A stretch of DNA of 64,000 bases from Daejeonella lutea (lineage in GTDB: Bacteria; Bacteroidota; Bacteroidia; Sphingobacteriales; Sphingobacteriaceae): contig NZ_FUYR01000001.1 of the NCBI RefSeq assembly GCF_900168015.1, forward strand, positions 1,610,943 through 1,674,942. The letters run 5' to 3'. Below the pieces are notes generated by a model that made no database searches, had not been told where the DNA came from, and was given only the letters and a program-made list of their open reading frames with translations. The position numbers and the translations under genes were made by a program. Shown here piece by piece: positions 1 through 9,469 of this stretch. The stretch's first letter is position 1, and every line of letters begins with the position of its first letter.

Positions 1-21
1 AATTAACCTAATCCTAACATC

Positions 22-906
22 ATGAAAATCACAACTTTCTTTTTTCTTGCTGCATCGCCAATTCTATTTTCGGCCTGTAATTCATCACAGACAAGTGAAT
101 CAGCAGCAGATAGCACTTCAACGGGTGACAGCACAAAACACGAGCTTGTACTCAAATGGGAAACTGATAGTTCATTGAAGGTCCCAGAGTCCGTTTTACT
201 CGACAGGCAAAACAAAGTTTTGTACGTTTCAAATATAGATGGCCAGGACCCATGGAAAGCTGATGGGAAAGGGTCGATCGGTAAGGTTGATCTCGATGGA
301 AAAGTAATTTCTGCCGAATGGGTTACCGGACTGGAATCTCCCAAAGGCTTGGGGATGTTTAACGGGAAATTATATGCTGCCGATCTGACAAACCTTGTCA
401 TCATCGACATTGCTTCAGGTAAAATTGAACAAAAAGTTCCTATTGCAGGTGCAGTAGGACTGAATGATATTGCTGTTGACGGTCAGGGTGTGCTTTACAT
501 CTCTGATTCGCCAGGAAAACGGGTTTTTCGTTTTGAAAAGGGCAAGTCTGAAGTGTTTCTCGACAATCTGAATGGCCCCAATGGATTGTTCATCAATGGA
601 ACCGATATTTTTGTGCTGGACAATCAGGCGATGCACAAGGTCAATGCTGACAGGACCTTAACTAAAATTACAGACGGACTGGATGGAAACGCTGACGGAC
701 TAGAGAATGTAATAGGCAGTGATTATATCATTTCGTGCTGGGAAGGCCTTATCTGGTATATTAACGCTGATGGAACCAAAGAGATGCTGCTTGACACCAG
801 GGCGGCCCAAAAAAATACAGCAGACATTGGTTTTGATAAAGAAACCAAGACCGTTTATGTACCAACATTCTTTAAAAATACGATAGTTGCATACGAAGTT
901 AAGTAG
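22..906 (+). CDS. SMP-30/gluconolactonase-like propeller lipoprotein
   Basis: A 294-residue protein with a lipoprotein signal peptide (hydrophobic residues 5-17, lipobox Cys19) followed by a Ser/Thr-rich linker (about 20-40) and repeated propeller-like blades with [13 protein letters not shown] and LYISDS motifs. It resembles SMP-30/LRE and NHL-type six-bladed propellers, families that include lactonases but also non-enzymatic proteins. It is probably anchored in the periplasm or outer membrane. The substrate is unknown. The stop codon overlaps the start of the molybdoenzyme small subunit gene by 20 nt, which suggests co-transcription. Only 21 bases lie upstream in the window, so its promoter is not visible. 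Confidence 0.8.
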   Translation: MKITTFFFLAASPILFSACNSSQTSESAADSTSTGDSTKHELVLKWETDSSLKVPESVLLDRQNKVLYVSNIDGQDPWKADGKGSIGKVDLDGKVISAEWVTGLESPKGLGMFNGKLYAADLTNLVIIDIASGKIEQKVPIAGAVGLNDIAVDGQGVLYISDSPGKRVFRFEKGKSEVFLDNLNGPNGLFINGTDIFVLDNQAMHKVNADRTLTKITDGLDGNADGLENVIGSDYIISCWEGLIWYINADGTKEMLLDTRAAQKNTADIGFDKETKTVYVPTFFKNTIVAYEVK

Positions 907-1375
907 CCATTCAATTACTCTAAATATCAATGGCAAAGAAACGCTGGTTCAGGTTCAGGCCTGGACTAGTTTGCTGGACGTCTTGCGCGAGCATTTAAAT
1001 CTCACAGGGACTAAGAAGGGATGTGATCACGGGCAATGTGGAGCCTGCACTATTCTGGTTGACGGGAAGCGGATTAACTCTTGCCTGACATTTGCCGTTA
1101 TGTATGATCGGGCTGTGATCACTACCATTGAAGGGCTCGCTGAAACTCAGCTTCATCCGCTTCAGCAGGCTTTTATAGACCATGATGCTTTTCAGTGCGG
1201 CTATTGCACACCCGGGCAAATATGTTCGGCGGTGGGGATGTTAAATGAAGGGCATGCAAATACCAGGGAGGACGTTAAGGAGCTAATGAGTGGTAATCTG
1301 TGCCGTTGCGGCGCATATACGAATATTGTTGATGCCATCATGGAAGTAAAGGAGGGTAAAAATGGTCCCCTTTAA
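887..1375 (+). CDS. aldehyde oxidase/xanthine dehydrogenase-type 2Fe-2S subunit
   Basis: Electron-transfer subunit of a molybdenum hydroxylase. It has the plant-type 2Fe-2S cluster (Cys46, 51, 54, 66 in a [10 protein letters not shown] context) and the second 2Fe-2S domain (Cys104, 107, 139, 141 in CGYC and CRCG). The reading frame is closed by TAG at 884-886, and the only usable start is TTG at 887; no in-frame ATG precedes the conserved domain, which begins by residue 10. Unlike PaoA/YagT there is no Tat signal, so the complex is probably cytoplasmic. It overlaps the lipoprotein gene upstream by 20 nt and the FAD subunit downstream by 14 nt. The product call is firm; the start is uncertain. 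Confidence 0.9.
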   Translation: MHTKLSSHSITLNINGKETLVQVQAWTSLLDVLREHLNLTGTKKGCDHGQCGACTILVDGKRINSCLTFAVMYDRAVITTIEGLAETQLHPLQQAFIDHDAFQCGYCTPGQICSAVGMLNEGHANTREDVKELMSGNLCRCGAYTNIVDAIMEVKEGKNGPL

Positions 1376-2357
1376 TTATCTGGTGGCGAAAGGCACGGCT
1401 GAAGCTTCCAGTCTTTCACAGTCCCACATCCTGAGCAAATTTATCGCTGGAGGAACCAACCTCATCGACCTGATGAAGGAGAATATATCCCGGCCGGATA
1501 CCCTAATAGACGTAAACAAAATCCAGGGTATTGGGCAGATCGAAGAACTAAGGGACGGCAGCCTCCGCATTGGAGCTCTCGCAAAAAATGCGGATACTGC
1601 CTACCATGCAATCGTCGCAAAAAAATACCCTTTGCTTTCGCAAGCAATTCTCGCCGGTGCTTCACCCCAGCTTAGAAATATGGCTTCAAATGGAGGCAAC
1701 CTGTTGCAGCGTACGCGATGCTATTATTTTTACGACGTTGCAACCCCATGCAACAAGCGAGATCCCGGGAGCGGATGTTCCGCCCTTGGTGGTTATAATC
1801 GCATTCATGCCATACTTGGGGCTAGCGATAATTGTATAGCAGTTTTTCCCAGTGATATGTGCGTTGCATTGGCTGCTCTCAGTGCTAGCCTCAACATCAG
1901 CGGCATAAATGGCGACCGCACATTAGATTTTGCCGACTTCCATCGGCTTCCCGGAGACACACCAGAATTGGATAATAATTTACAGCCTGGCGAACTTATA
2001 ACTTCGATCGATCTTCCTCCTGAAAGGTTTGATTCGCATTACTCCTACCTTAAACTTAGGGACCGCACGTCTTACGCATTTGCCCTCGTATCTGTAGCCA
2101 CTGCTCTTAAAATAGAAAACGGGTTAATTAAAGATGCCAGGATAGCTCTTGGTGGCGTAGCCCATAAGCCCTGGAGGAATAGTGAGGCGGAAGGATATCT
2201 CAAGGATAATCAGCCAAATGCACAGAACTTTGCGATAGCCGCTGATATTATTCTTAAAGAAGCAAAAGGCTATGAACACAATACGTTCAAGATAGAGCTC
2301 GCTAAAAGAGCAATCGTTCGTAATGGGCTGAAGGCCGTAAATCAATCTCAGGTATGA
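1362..2357 (+). CDS. molybdenum hydroxylase FAD-binding subunit (PaoB-like)
   Basis: The 331-residue FAD (M) subunit of the xanthine dehydrogenase family. FAD-binding motifs AGGTNL (residues 29-34) and [12 protein letters not shown] are present, followed by the C-terminal CO-dehydrogenase flavoprotein domain. Cys120, 130, 139 and 158 form an insertion like the extra 4Fe-4S cluster of the PaoABC (YagTSR) aldehyde oxidoreductase, so the complex likely carries two 2Fe-2S, one 4Fe-4S, FAD and Moco. A clear GGAGGG ribosome-binding site lies about 6 nt before the ATG at 1362. The gene overlaps its neighbours by 14 nt and 4 nt, indicating translational coupling. Confidence 0.92.
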   Translation: MVPFNYLVAKGTAEASSLSQSHILSKFIAGGTNLIDLMKENISRPDTLIDVNKIQGIGQIEELRDGSLRIGALAKNADTAYHAIVAKKYPLLSQAILAGASPQLRNMASNGGNLLQRTRCYYFYDVATPCNKRDPGSGCSALGGYNRIHAILGASDNCIAVFPSDMCVALAALSASLNISGINGDRTLDFADFHRLPGDTPELDNNLQPGELITSIDLPPERFDSHYSYLKLRDRTSYAFALVSVATALKIENGLIKDARIALGGVAHKPWRNSEAEGYLKDNQPNAQNFAIAADIILKEAKGYEHNTFKIELAKRAIVRNGLKAVNQSQV

Positions 2358-4597
2358 GCATGAAGAACGATTACTTTGGTAAGCCAATAAACCGCGTAGA
2401 CGGCTATGCAAAAGTCACCGGAGAAGCTAAGTACGCGGCAGAATTCAATGCCCCCAATCTGCTTTATGGATACATCATCAACAGCACAATTACAAAGGGC
2501 GAGATTAAAACCATCAGGACGGAAAAAGCTACTGCACTTGCAGGTGTCGTAAAAGTTTTCACCTACAAGAACCGTAAGAATACAGCATGGCTGGACTTAA
2601 AGTATGCGGATATGGATGCTCCCCCCGGGATTCCATTCAAACCGCTGCACGATAAAAAAATCAGGTATAACAGCCAGCCAATTGGATTGGTTGTCGCCGA
2701 AAGTTTCGAACTTGCGAGGTACGCCGCCACGCTTGTGGAGATCGATTATGATACGGAAGATCATCATACCGACCTGATGGCAAATTTAGATGCGGCAAGG
2801 AAGCCCAAAAAGGGTTTAGCTTCGTTCTTTAAACCTGGTCCGCCTAAACCTAAAGGTAATGCTGACGAAGTATTCGAAAGTTCGGCTTTCAAAGCTTCTG
2901 GCAAGTTTATCCACGGCATGGAGCACCATAATCCCATGGAAATGTTCTCTTCGACAGTAATGTATGAAGAGGGCGGCAAGCTGACTATTTACGATAAAAC
3001 GCAAGGCGCCGTAAATTCCCAGCTGTATGTTGCAAATGTATTCGGAAAGTCTTTCAAAAATGTACGGGTTATTTCACCATACGTTGGCGGTGCCTTCGGA
3101 TCAGCGCTCCGCCCCCAGCACCAGTTATTTCTGGCAGTTATGGCGTCCCTAGATTTAAAACGATCTGTTCGGGTGAGCATGAACCGGCATCAGATGTTCA
3201 GTTTTGGCCATAGACCTTATACGGTACAGGACACGCATTTCGGAGCAGATCGCGCCGGAAAGATCCAATCGCTGAACCATACGGCAATAGGCGAAACATC
3301 ACGATTTGAAGATTATTCAGAAACAGTAGTGAACTGGGCTAATATGATCTACCCGTCTGCAAATGTAAGTCTGGATTATAAATTGGTCCCCCTCGACGTT
3401 GCCAGTCCTATGGATATGAGGGCCCCTGGAGGCGTAACTGGCCTCCACGCGATTGAGTGCACCATAGATGAGCTGGCATTTGCAGCTAAAATCGACCCTA
3501 TCGAATTCAGGATGATAAATTATTCTGATCACGACGACAGTAGCGGCAAGCCCTATTCCAGTAAAGACCTTAAAGAATGCTTCCGTCAAGGATCCGAAAG
3601 TTTTGGTTGGCACAAGCGAAATCCGGAACCCCGATCGATGAAAAGAGATGGGAAGCTTGTCGGTTGGGGAATGGCTGTGGGATTATGGGACGCTAATCAT
3701 CTGCCGGCACGCGCCGAATGCCTGCTTCGGGCTGATGGAAAATTGATCGTGAGCAGTGCTACTGCCGATATCGGCACGGGCACCTATACTGTAATGGCTC
3801 AAATCGCAGCAGATGGTATGGGGATGAGTATCGACAATGTAGAATTTCAATTAGGGGATACCAAAATGCCCTTCGCCCCTATTCAGGGCGGATCCTTTAC
3901 AGCAGCCTCCGTTGGGATGGCTGTAAAGGCGGCTTGCCTCGGTTTGCAGGGTAAATTACTTAAACAAGCTAAGAAGCTTAAGCCTGAGATGTTTAAGGGA
4001 ACAACAACAGATGACGTTGAATTTGCAAATGATTCGATCAGGATCAAGGGCACGACAGATCAAGTATTATCACTCTCAGCCATCGTAGCGGCAACCGGGC
4101 AAAAAGAGATAAAAAGCAGGAACACTGGCTTTCCCCGTGTTTTGAAGCAGCGAAAATATGTGCGTTGTGCGCACAGCGCAGTATTTGTTGAGGTAGAAGT
4201 TGACGAAGACTTTGGCCTGGTTAAAGTAACCCGTATGCTCAATGTTGTTGCGGCAGGTAAGATAATCAATCCCAAAACTGCACGAAGCCAGATTCTGGGT
4301 GGAATGGTCTGGGGAATCAGCAAGGCTCTCCGGGAGGAAACTATTATGGATCACCGTTTTGGAAGGATCATGAATTCGAGTTTGGCTGAATATCATATCC
4401 CGGTCAACGCAGACATCAATAAACTGGAAGTCATCTTCGTCGAGGAGAATGATACAATCGTGAATGATCTGCAGATAAAGGGAATTGGTGAGATCGGCAT
4501 CGTCGGAGTAGCTCCGGCCATAGCAAATGCTATCTTTCATGCCACAGGAAAAAGAATCAACAATCTCCCAATTACGCTTGATCAATTGATGGCCTAA
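2354..4597 (+). CDS. molybdenum hydroxylase Moco-binding catalytic subunit (PaoC-like)
   Basis: The 747-residue large subunit that binds molybdopterin and oxidises an aldehyde or N-heterocycle. It has the N-terminal aldehyde oxidase a/b hammerhead domain (about 15-130), Moco-binding loops VGGAFGS, MRAPGG and QGGSFTAAS, and the catalytic Glu in the KGIGEIG motif (about Glu713). There is no signal peptide. The ATG overlaps the stop of the FAD subunit (ATGA at 2354-2357). Domain content and the 4Fe-4S-type partner resemble PaoABC, which detoxifies aromatic aldehydes; the actual substrate cannot be read from sequence. It is the last gene of the operon and is followed by an inverted repeat. Confidence 0.92.
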   Translation: MSMKNDYFGKPINRVDGYAKVTGEAKYAAEFNAPNLLYGYIINSTITKGEIKTIRTEKATALAGVVKVFTYKNRKNTAWLDLKYADMDAPPGIPFKPLHDKKIRYNSQPIGLVVAESFELARYAATLVEIDYDTEDHHTDLMANLDAARKPKKGLASFFKPGPPKPKGNADEVFESSAFKASGKFIHGMEHHNPMEMFSSTVMYEEGGKLTIYDKTQGAVNSQLYVANVFGKSFKNVRVISPYVGGAFGSALRPQHQLFLAVMASLDLKRSVRVSMNRHQMFSFGHRPYTVQDTHFGADRAGKIQSLNHTAIGETSRFEDYSETVVNWANMIYPSANVSLDYKLVPLDVASPMDMRAPGGVTGLHAIECTIDELAFAAKIDPIEFRMINYSDHDDSSGKPYSSKDLKECFRQGSESFGWHKRNPEPRSMKRDGKLVGWGMAVGLWDANHLPARAECLLRADGKLIVSSATADIGTGTYTVMAQIAADGMGMSIDNVEFQLGDTKMPFAPIQGGSFTAASVGMAVKAACLGLQGKLLKQAKKLKPEMFKGTTTDDVEFANDSIRIKGTTDQVLSLSAIVAATGQKEIKSRNTGFPRVLKQRKYVRCAHSAVFVEVEVDEDFGLVKVTRMLNVVAAGKIINPKTARSQILGGMVWGISKALREETIMDHRFGRIMNSSLAEYHIPVNADINKLEVIFVEENDTIVNDLQIKGIGEIGIVGVAPAIANAIFHATGKRINNLPITLDQLMA

Positions 4598-4630
4598 GTC
4601 ATTTGCTTGTCGCAATTGCCCCTCTTTTTT

Positions 4631-4648
4631 GGCTTGTTTGAACAAGCC
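4631..4648. repeat. perfect inverted repeat after the molybdoenzyme operon
   Basis: Two 8-bp arms (GGCTTGTT and AACAAGCC) separated by 2 bp, 33 bp after the Moco subunit stop. A T-run lies before rather than after it, so it is not a classical terminator for the plus-strand operon. It could be a weak hairpin terminator or an operator, since it sits 50 bp upstream of the next gene. Confidence 0.5.
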
Positions 4649-4697
4649 CTACGATCAGTATTAGCTTTAATTTTATGTCGTAAAATCAAATAATGCC

Positions 4698-5195
4698 ATG
4701 TCGAATTCATTAAAGCAGGAAGTTGAACAAACTTTTAGAGAATTGATCTCAATGTTGTCCTCTATTGACGAGAAGAAATTCAACTCAGTTCCATTTGAAG
4801 GAAGCTGGACTCCAGGCCAATTAGCTGATCATTTATTCAAATCTTATGATGCTGTAAACGTGCTGAAAGGCAGAACCGAAGCTCCAAGCAGGCCGTATGA
4901 CCAAAACGTGCAGGGGTTGAAAGATATATTTTTAAATTTTGAGACTAAGATGGAATCACCGGATTTCATTATCCCTTCCAATGAGCCCATCGAAAAGGAA
5001 AAGATGCTTCAGGGCCTCCGCACCCGCACTAATGCGCTCATGGCGATCGCAGAAAATGATGACCTTTCGCTGTTATGCCTGGATTTCGCATTTCCTGCAA
5101 ATGGCTGTCTGACAAGATTTGAATGGCTAAGTTTTATAAATTTTCATACCATGCGCCATAACAATCAATTAAAAAAGATTATCAGCGCTTTGTAG
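4698..5195 (+). CDS. DinB-fold (DinB_2) protein
   Basis: A 165-residue cytoplasmic protein with the DinB/YfiT four-helix signature: GSWTPGQLADHL with His45, and His150 and His154 in a C-terminal FHTMRH segment, together the usual metal-binding triad. Members are metal-dependent thiol transferases or proteins of unknown role; no substrate can be inferred. It starts at ATG 4698 after a 100-nt gap and seems to be a single-gene unit. A flavobacterial-type -7 element (TAGCTTTA, 4662-4669) with TTTG at 4637-4640 is a possible promoter, weak and overlapping the inverted repeat. Confidence 0.8.
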   Translation: MSNSLKQEVEQTFRELISMLSSIDEKKFNSVPFEGSWTPGQLADHLFKSYDAVNVLKGRTEAPSRPYDQNVQGLKDIFLNFETKMESPDFIIPSNEPIEKEKMLQGLRTRTNALMAIAENDDLSLLCLDFAFPANGCLTRFEWLSFINFHTMRHNNQLKKIISAL

Positions 5196-5352
5196 ATTAA
5201 TGTGAGTTGGCCGGAGTTCAACTGTTCCGGAGCGGCTTTCGTTTGCGTCAACCGTCAAATCTTTGGGCTCGATATGTCAAAGAACAATCTGCCGTTCCAC
5301 CAGCGATTTATTTAAATTGAAGATGGCTAATGTTTAAAACAGATACAATTTT

Positions 5353-5392
5353 TTGCCGCCAATTGCCGCCAATTACCGTGAATTGCCGGTGC
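5353..5392. repeat. 10-bp tandem repeat, four units
   Basis: Four head-to-tail 10-bp units: two identical TTGCCGCCAA copies (5353-5362, 5363-5372), then TTACCGTGAA and TTGCCGGTGC. Directly visible; function unknown. Confidence 0.85.
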
Positions 5393-5556
5393 GACGGATA
5401 TTAATCTCTGATCAAAGAAGGATGCCTGAAGATTTGATCCAGAATGATGGCAGACAAAGAGCAGAAGAAGGGGAGAAAAAGAGGAGACAGATTCGACTCA
5501 TCACTTCTTGTTTACTCGCTGCGCTTCGGCAAAGATTGCGAAACCCTTCTGCAGCT

Positions 5557-5680
5557 CCCGAAGGAATCCCGAAGAAAACGTCCTTTTCCCGAACGTTTCC
5601 CGAAGAGTTCCCGAACAAATGGGGTGTTTTCCCGAACAACTCCCGAAGCGTGGTGCTACAAATGCACATAATTCCCCGAA
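5557..5680. repeat. CCCGAA repeat with about 11-bp phasing
   Basis: Eight copies of CCCGAA start at 5557, 5568, 5588, 5599, 5610, 5631, 5642 and 5675. The intervals are 11, 20, 11, 11, 21, 11 and 33, i.e. close to multiples of 11 bp (one DNA turn). Most copies sit in a TTCCCGAA context. They are far more GC-rich than the flanking DNA. Confidence 0.8.
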
Positions 5681-5746
5681 GAACACCGAAACAAATGCCG
5701 GAGAAGCCTCGAGGCAATCCCGTCAACCACCTGGCGGTGGATCGAA

Positions 5747-5790
5747 TTTGTCTTGGACTTGTCTTGAACCAGTCTTCCATTTGTCTTGGA
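5747..5790. repeat. 11-bp tandem repeat, four units
   Basis: Four contiguous 11-bp units: TTTGTCTTGGA (5747-5757), CTTGTCTTGAA, CCAGTCTTCCA and again TTTGTCTTGGA (5780-5790). The first and last units are identical and the core GTCTT is kept in all four. Confidence 0.85.
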
Positions 5791-6158
5791 GCAATTATAA
5801 ACTGGTGTGCAATAAATTCCGAACTCCCGTGCGAAGAGTTCAAGTTTAATCTTACGGGATTGATAACTGGCAAAAATGTTACGTTCGCCGATCAATCGAA
5901 ATAAAAACTAATATTTAATTTTTGTTAACAATTTATTAATAAAACTTGCTTGAAACTAGCTTTTTAAGTAATTCTCGTATCTAATGTTACGCCAGTATTA
6001 AAATTAAAAGTTTTTTTCCTTTTGTAAGTTTTTGTTTATAGTTTCGTTTTATTATTAATTGATTAAATTCGAAACATTTAAAAAGATTTTCAGTAAGTTT
6101 TCGAACCAACATGAAATAAAACGAAATACAAAACCTCTACTCCTAAAATGATTAAATT

Positions 6159-9100
6159 ATGAACAAAACATTTACTGAACACTTGGGTAAGGTGCTGTCT
6201 CAAAATGTGTTGCAGGTAAGCAACAGGCTTGAGACATCCGTACTAAACCTGCTAAAAAGACCGCAAGGCAGGCTGATGTATGTTAAGGTGTTGTTACTGG
6301 TTGCTGTACATATGGCACCGCCTATGGTCTACACATCCTTCGCACAGGATCTTATTACGGTGAAAGGGACTGTAGTTGATGGCGGTGATGCCTTGCCATT
6401 GCCAGGAGTATCCATTGCCGACGCACAGCGCAAGGTGCTCGGCATAACTGATGTGAACGGTGCTTTTTCGATCCGCATCCCAAAGGGTACTGAGGTCCGT
6501 TTTAATTATTTGGGTTACGGGGTTTCTACAGCGACCTATTCAGCTGATCAGACAGGACTTACTATACGTCTGACAGCTTCTTCTAATACTATGAGTGAAG
6601 TAGTTGTTACCGCTTTGGGTATAAAACGTGAGCAGAAATCACTGGGTTTTGCAACTTCCGTGATCGATAGTACCGCTCTTACAAATGCCGTTTCAAACAA
6701 CTGGACTGATGCCTTATCAGGGAAAGTTGCTGGTTTAAATCTTGTTCGTAACAGCGGTCCGGGTGGTTCTAACAAAATCATTCTCCGTGGAGAAAACAAT
6801 CTTACAGGTGACAACGAAGCCCTTATAGTTATCGACGGAGTGGTAGCCAGCGCTAGCAGCTCCCGTCGTGGATCTCCTTCCGGAGGTGTTTATGGCACTT
6901 CGGGTGATAATATGCCTGTGGATTATGGAAGCGCAATTAATGATCTCAACCCTGAAGATATTGAAAGTGTAACCGTGCTGAAAGGTCCTGGTGCATCTGC
7001 ACTTTATGGACAACGTGGTGCAAATGGTGCGATTTTGATCACAACCAAATCTGGAAATGCAAAAAGGAAAGTGGTAGGCATCAACTTTACATCAAACACG
7101 ACCTTTGAAGATATCAACAGACAGCCGGAACTTCAGAGAGAATACGGACAGGGACTTGGAGGAGCGGCTTACTATTCCCGAAATGCTTCTGCAGACGGTC
7201 CGAACACGAATGCTACAAGCTCTGCATGGGGTCCAAAGTTTGACGGTCAATCCTACTTCCAATGGGATCCGGCACTTCAAAATACAGGAACAACCCGCAC
7301 ACCCTGGGTTGCAAAAGAGAATCCGATTGACGCATTCTTCAGAACCGGCAGCGATATCAACAACTCTCTTAGTCTCGATGGAAACGTAAAGAATACTGCT
7401 CTTCGTTTGGCGGTTAATCATGGTGAAAACAAGTGGATTGCACCGAATACCGGTTTCGACAGAACATCTGTAGCGTTGTCGGCGAATTCAAAAATCACTA
7501 AGAAGCTTTCCCTGAATGCTAAAGCGACTTATAACAATAAAAACAGCGACAACCTGCCAACTACCGGCTTTGGTAACCAATCGTACATGTACTGGGTATA
7601 CTTTTCACAGCCAAACGTAGATCCCAATTATTATCGGGATTACTGGGTTAGAGGACTGGAGAATCGCCAGTTCACAAACATCACCACAACGACCCTTGAA
7701 TCACCATGGGCGATTTCGAACGAATATATAAATACTCAACGCCGTAATGGTATTCTCGGAAGTGTTCAGGCCTCATACCAAATTGCAAAAGGGCTGGTCG
7801 CACAAGTACGTACCTCGCTCGATTTAAATAAGAACGTAACCGAACAACTACGTCCTTATGACGCGGCCGGAACTAAATTTGCTCAGGGTTCATATCGTAT
7901 CCAACGTGCTACGACCTATGAGCAGAATACTGACGTCATGGTTAAGTACGATCGTCAGATTAACAAGGATATAACTCTTAGTGTAACTGGCGGAGGAAGT
8001 ACGCTAAACAATGAATATCGCAAAGGCGAAAGCAGGGCAGACGGATTGAGAGTTCCTGCCGTTTTTGATCTTTCGAATAACATAAACCCGATCATATCGG
8101 TTCCTGATACCGCGCGTTACCAATTTGTGAGTGCATACGGACTGATTTCTGCTTCCTATAAGGATTACTTGTTCTTGGATGTTACCGGGCGTCAGGATTG
8201 GAGCAGTGTACTCGCGTCACCATTGCGTTCGAGCAACGTTGGATTCTTCTATCCATCTGTAAACATGGCCTTTGTCCCATCTGACCTTTGGGATATGCCT
8301 AAAGTATTCGATATGCTTAAATTCAGAGCCTCATATTCACAGGTTGGTAGTGGTAGTACAGTACCTTATCGCACGGCATATAATTACTTGCCAGCGAATA
8401 ACGGATTATACCCAAATGGATCGACGACTAACCCCACATTACTTCCTGCTTTAGACCTTAAACCATTAATGACAACAACTTTCGAGGTGGGAACGGATGT
8501 TCGAATGTTCAGAAATCGTTTGAACCTTGACGTAGCGTTGTACATGGGTAATACAAAAAATCAAATTCTTAGTCGTGTGGTCGACCGTTCATCTGGTTAC
8601 GCAAGCGCGGTAATTAACGCTGGTAGAATCGACAACAAAGGAATAGAAGTTGGCTTAAATGGAACACCAATTCAAACAAAATCATTTAAGTGGAATATGA
8701 CCGCGACATTCTCTGCTAACCGGAATGAAATAAAAGAGTTGCTGGATAGTTCGGTGGTACTTCGTAACAGTCCAATCGGTAATGCACAGGTAGTAGCGAA
8801 CATTGGGGGCAGCATGGGAGACATGTACGGACTTGGGTTTGTGCGTTCACCGGACGGACAAATTGTGTACAAGGACGGAATGCCTTTAGTAGACGCTAAC
8901 CCTGTTTACCTTGGTAATTCACTCCCTAAATTTAAAAGCAGTTTAGGAACCACCCTCAGTTACAAAAAAGTTAGTTTTTCTGCCCTCTTCGACGCTCAGT
9001 TTGGTGCCGTAGGCAATGCCTTCTCATTGGCAAGGATTGCTGAAAATGGAAAGTCAGTACTTACTCTTCCTGGAAGATATAACGGTATCATTGGTAATGG

Positions 9101-9458
9101 AGTTAAAATGACATCAGCTGGCACTTTTGTTCCCAACGATGTTATTGCCACGAACATACCAATTTATTATAGAACCGTTTATTATGATAACGCTGAAGGT
9201 GCTATGTTCAGCACAGACTTCATAAAGTTTCGTGAAGCTAATATCACCTATTCTCTTCCGGCAACATTTACCAAAAAGCTCGGTTTAAACAAAGTAACGA
9301 TAGGCGGTTTCGGTCGTAATTTGTATATCTGGTCACCATGGCCTGTTTTTGATCCTGAGTTCGGTTCCCTGTCAGGTAATGATATCGTGACTGGTTTTGA
9401 AGTTGGACAGCTTCCATCAACCCGCAGTTATGGATTCCGTTTAGTTGTGGGCATATAA
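6159..9458 (+). CDS. SusC/RagA-type TonB-dependent outer-membrane transporter
   Basis: A 1099-residue TonB-linked outer-membrane protein. The hydrophobic signal segment spans about residues 41-63 and ends in SFAQ. It is followed by a carboxypeptidase-regulatory-like domain (about 68-150), a TonB-box-like SEVVVTALG, the plug (GKVAGLNL, IVIDGVVA, IESVTVLKGPGASALYGQRGANGAI) and a large beta-barrel. The first 39 residues before the signal are long; ATG 6276 is an alternative start. There is no STN domain, so FecI/FecR-type control is not indicated. It forms the import channel with the SusD gene 11 nt downstream. Its position before phosphodiesterases and glp genes suggests a glycerophosphodiester-like substrate (inference). 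Confidence 0.95.
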   Translation: MNKTFTEHLGKVLSQNVLQVSNRLETSVLNLLKRPQGRLMYVKVLLLVAVHMAPPMVYTSFAQDLITVKGTVVDGGDALPLPGVSIADAQRKVLGITDVNGAFSIRIPKGTEVRFNYLGYGVSTATYSADQTGLTIRLTASSNTMSEVVVTALGIKREQKSLGFATSVIDSTALTNAVSNNWTDALSGKVAGLNLVRNSGPGGSNKIILRGENNLTGDNEALIVIDGVVASASSSRRGSPSGGVYGTSGDNMPVDYGSAINDLNPEDIESVTVLKGPGASALYGQRGANGAILITTKSGNAKRKVVGINFTSNTTFEDINRQPELQREYGQGLGGAAYYSRNASADGPNTNATSSAWGPKFDGQSYFQWDPALQNTGTTRTPWVAKENPIDAFFRTGSDINNSLSLDGNVKNTALRLAVNHGENKWIAPNTGFDRTSVALSANSKITKKLSLNAKATYNNKNSDNLPTTGFGNQSYMYWVYFSQPNVDPNYYRDYWVRGLENRQFTNITTTTLESPWAISNEYINTQRRNGILGSVQASYQIAKGLVAQVRTSLDLNKNVTEQLRPYDAAGTKFAQGSYRIQRATTYEQNTDVMVKYDRQINKDITLSVTGGGSTLNNEYRKGESRADGLRVPAVFDLSNNINPIISVPDTARYQFVSAYGLISASYKDYLFLDVTGRQDWSSVLASPLRSSNVGFFYPSVNMAFVPSDLWDMPKVFDMLKFRASYSQVGSGSTVPYRTAYNYLPANNGLYPNGSTTNPTLLPALDLKPLMTTTFEVGTDVRMFRNRLNLDVALYMGNTKNQILSRVVDRSSGYASAVINAGRIDNKGIEVGLNGTPIQTKSFKWNMTATFSANRNEIKELLDSSVVLRNSPIGNAQVVANIGGSMGDMYGLGFVRSPDGQIVYKDGMPLVDANPVYLGNSLPKFKSSLGTTLSYKKVSFSALFDAQFGAVGNAFSLARIAENGKSVLTLPGRYNGIIGNGVKMTSAGTFVPNDVIATNIPIYYRTVYYDNAEGAMFSTDFIKFREANITYSLPATFTKKLGLNKVTIGGFGRNLYIWSPWPVFDPEFGSLSGNDIVTGFEVGQLPSTRSYGFRLVVGI

Positions 9459-9469
9459 TCAAAAAGAAA

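Larger units (their letters stand above)
5196..6158. other. 963-bp intergenic region without a credible gene
   Basis: Between the DinB-fold gene and the SusC gene. Short frames on both strands across 5353-5904 overlap each other, share no protein family I recognise and are generated by the repeat structure. 5353-5790 is rich in short tandem units, whereas 5905-6158 is very AT-rich and probably holds the SusC promoter. I could not place a consensus TTTG/TAnnTTTG pair with proper spacing. Confidence 0.7.

Noticed and set aside
4076-4645. 189-codon minus-strand ORF
   Set aside because: It lies opposite the well-supported Moco subunit gene and encodes no recognisable protein.
5557-5790. Possible CRISPR array
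   Set aside because: Units are 10-11 bp and contiguous, with no 25-40-bp repeats, no spacers and no cas genes nearby.
5353-5904. Overlapping ORFs of 60-183 codons on both strands
   Set aside because: They arise from the short-period GC-rich repeats, overlap each other in several frames, lack recognisable domains and have no ribosome-binding sites.
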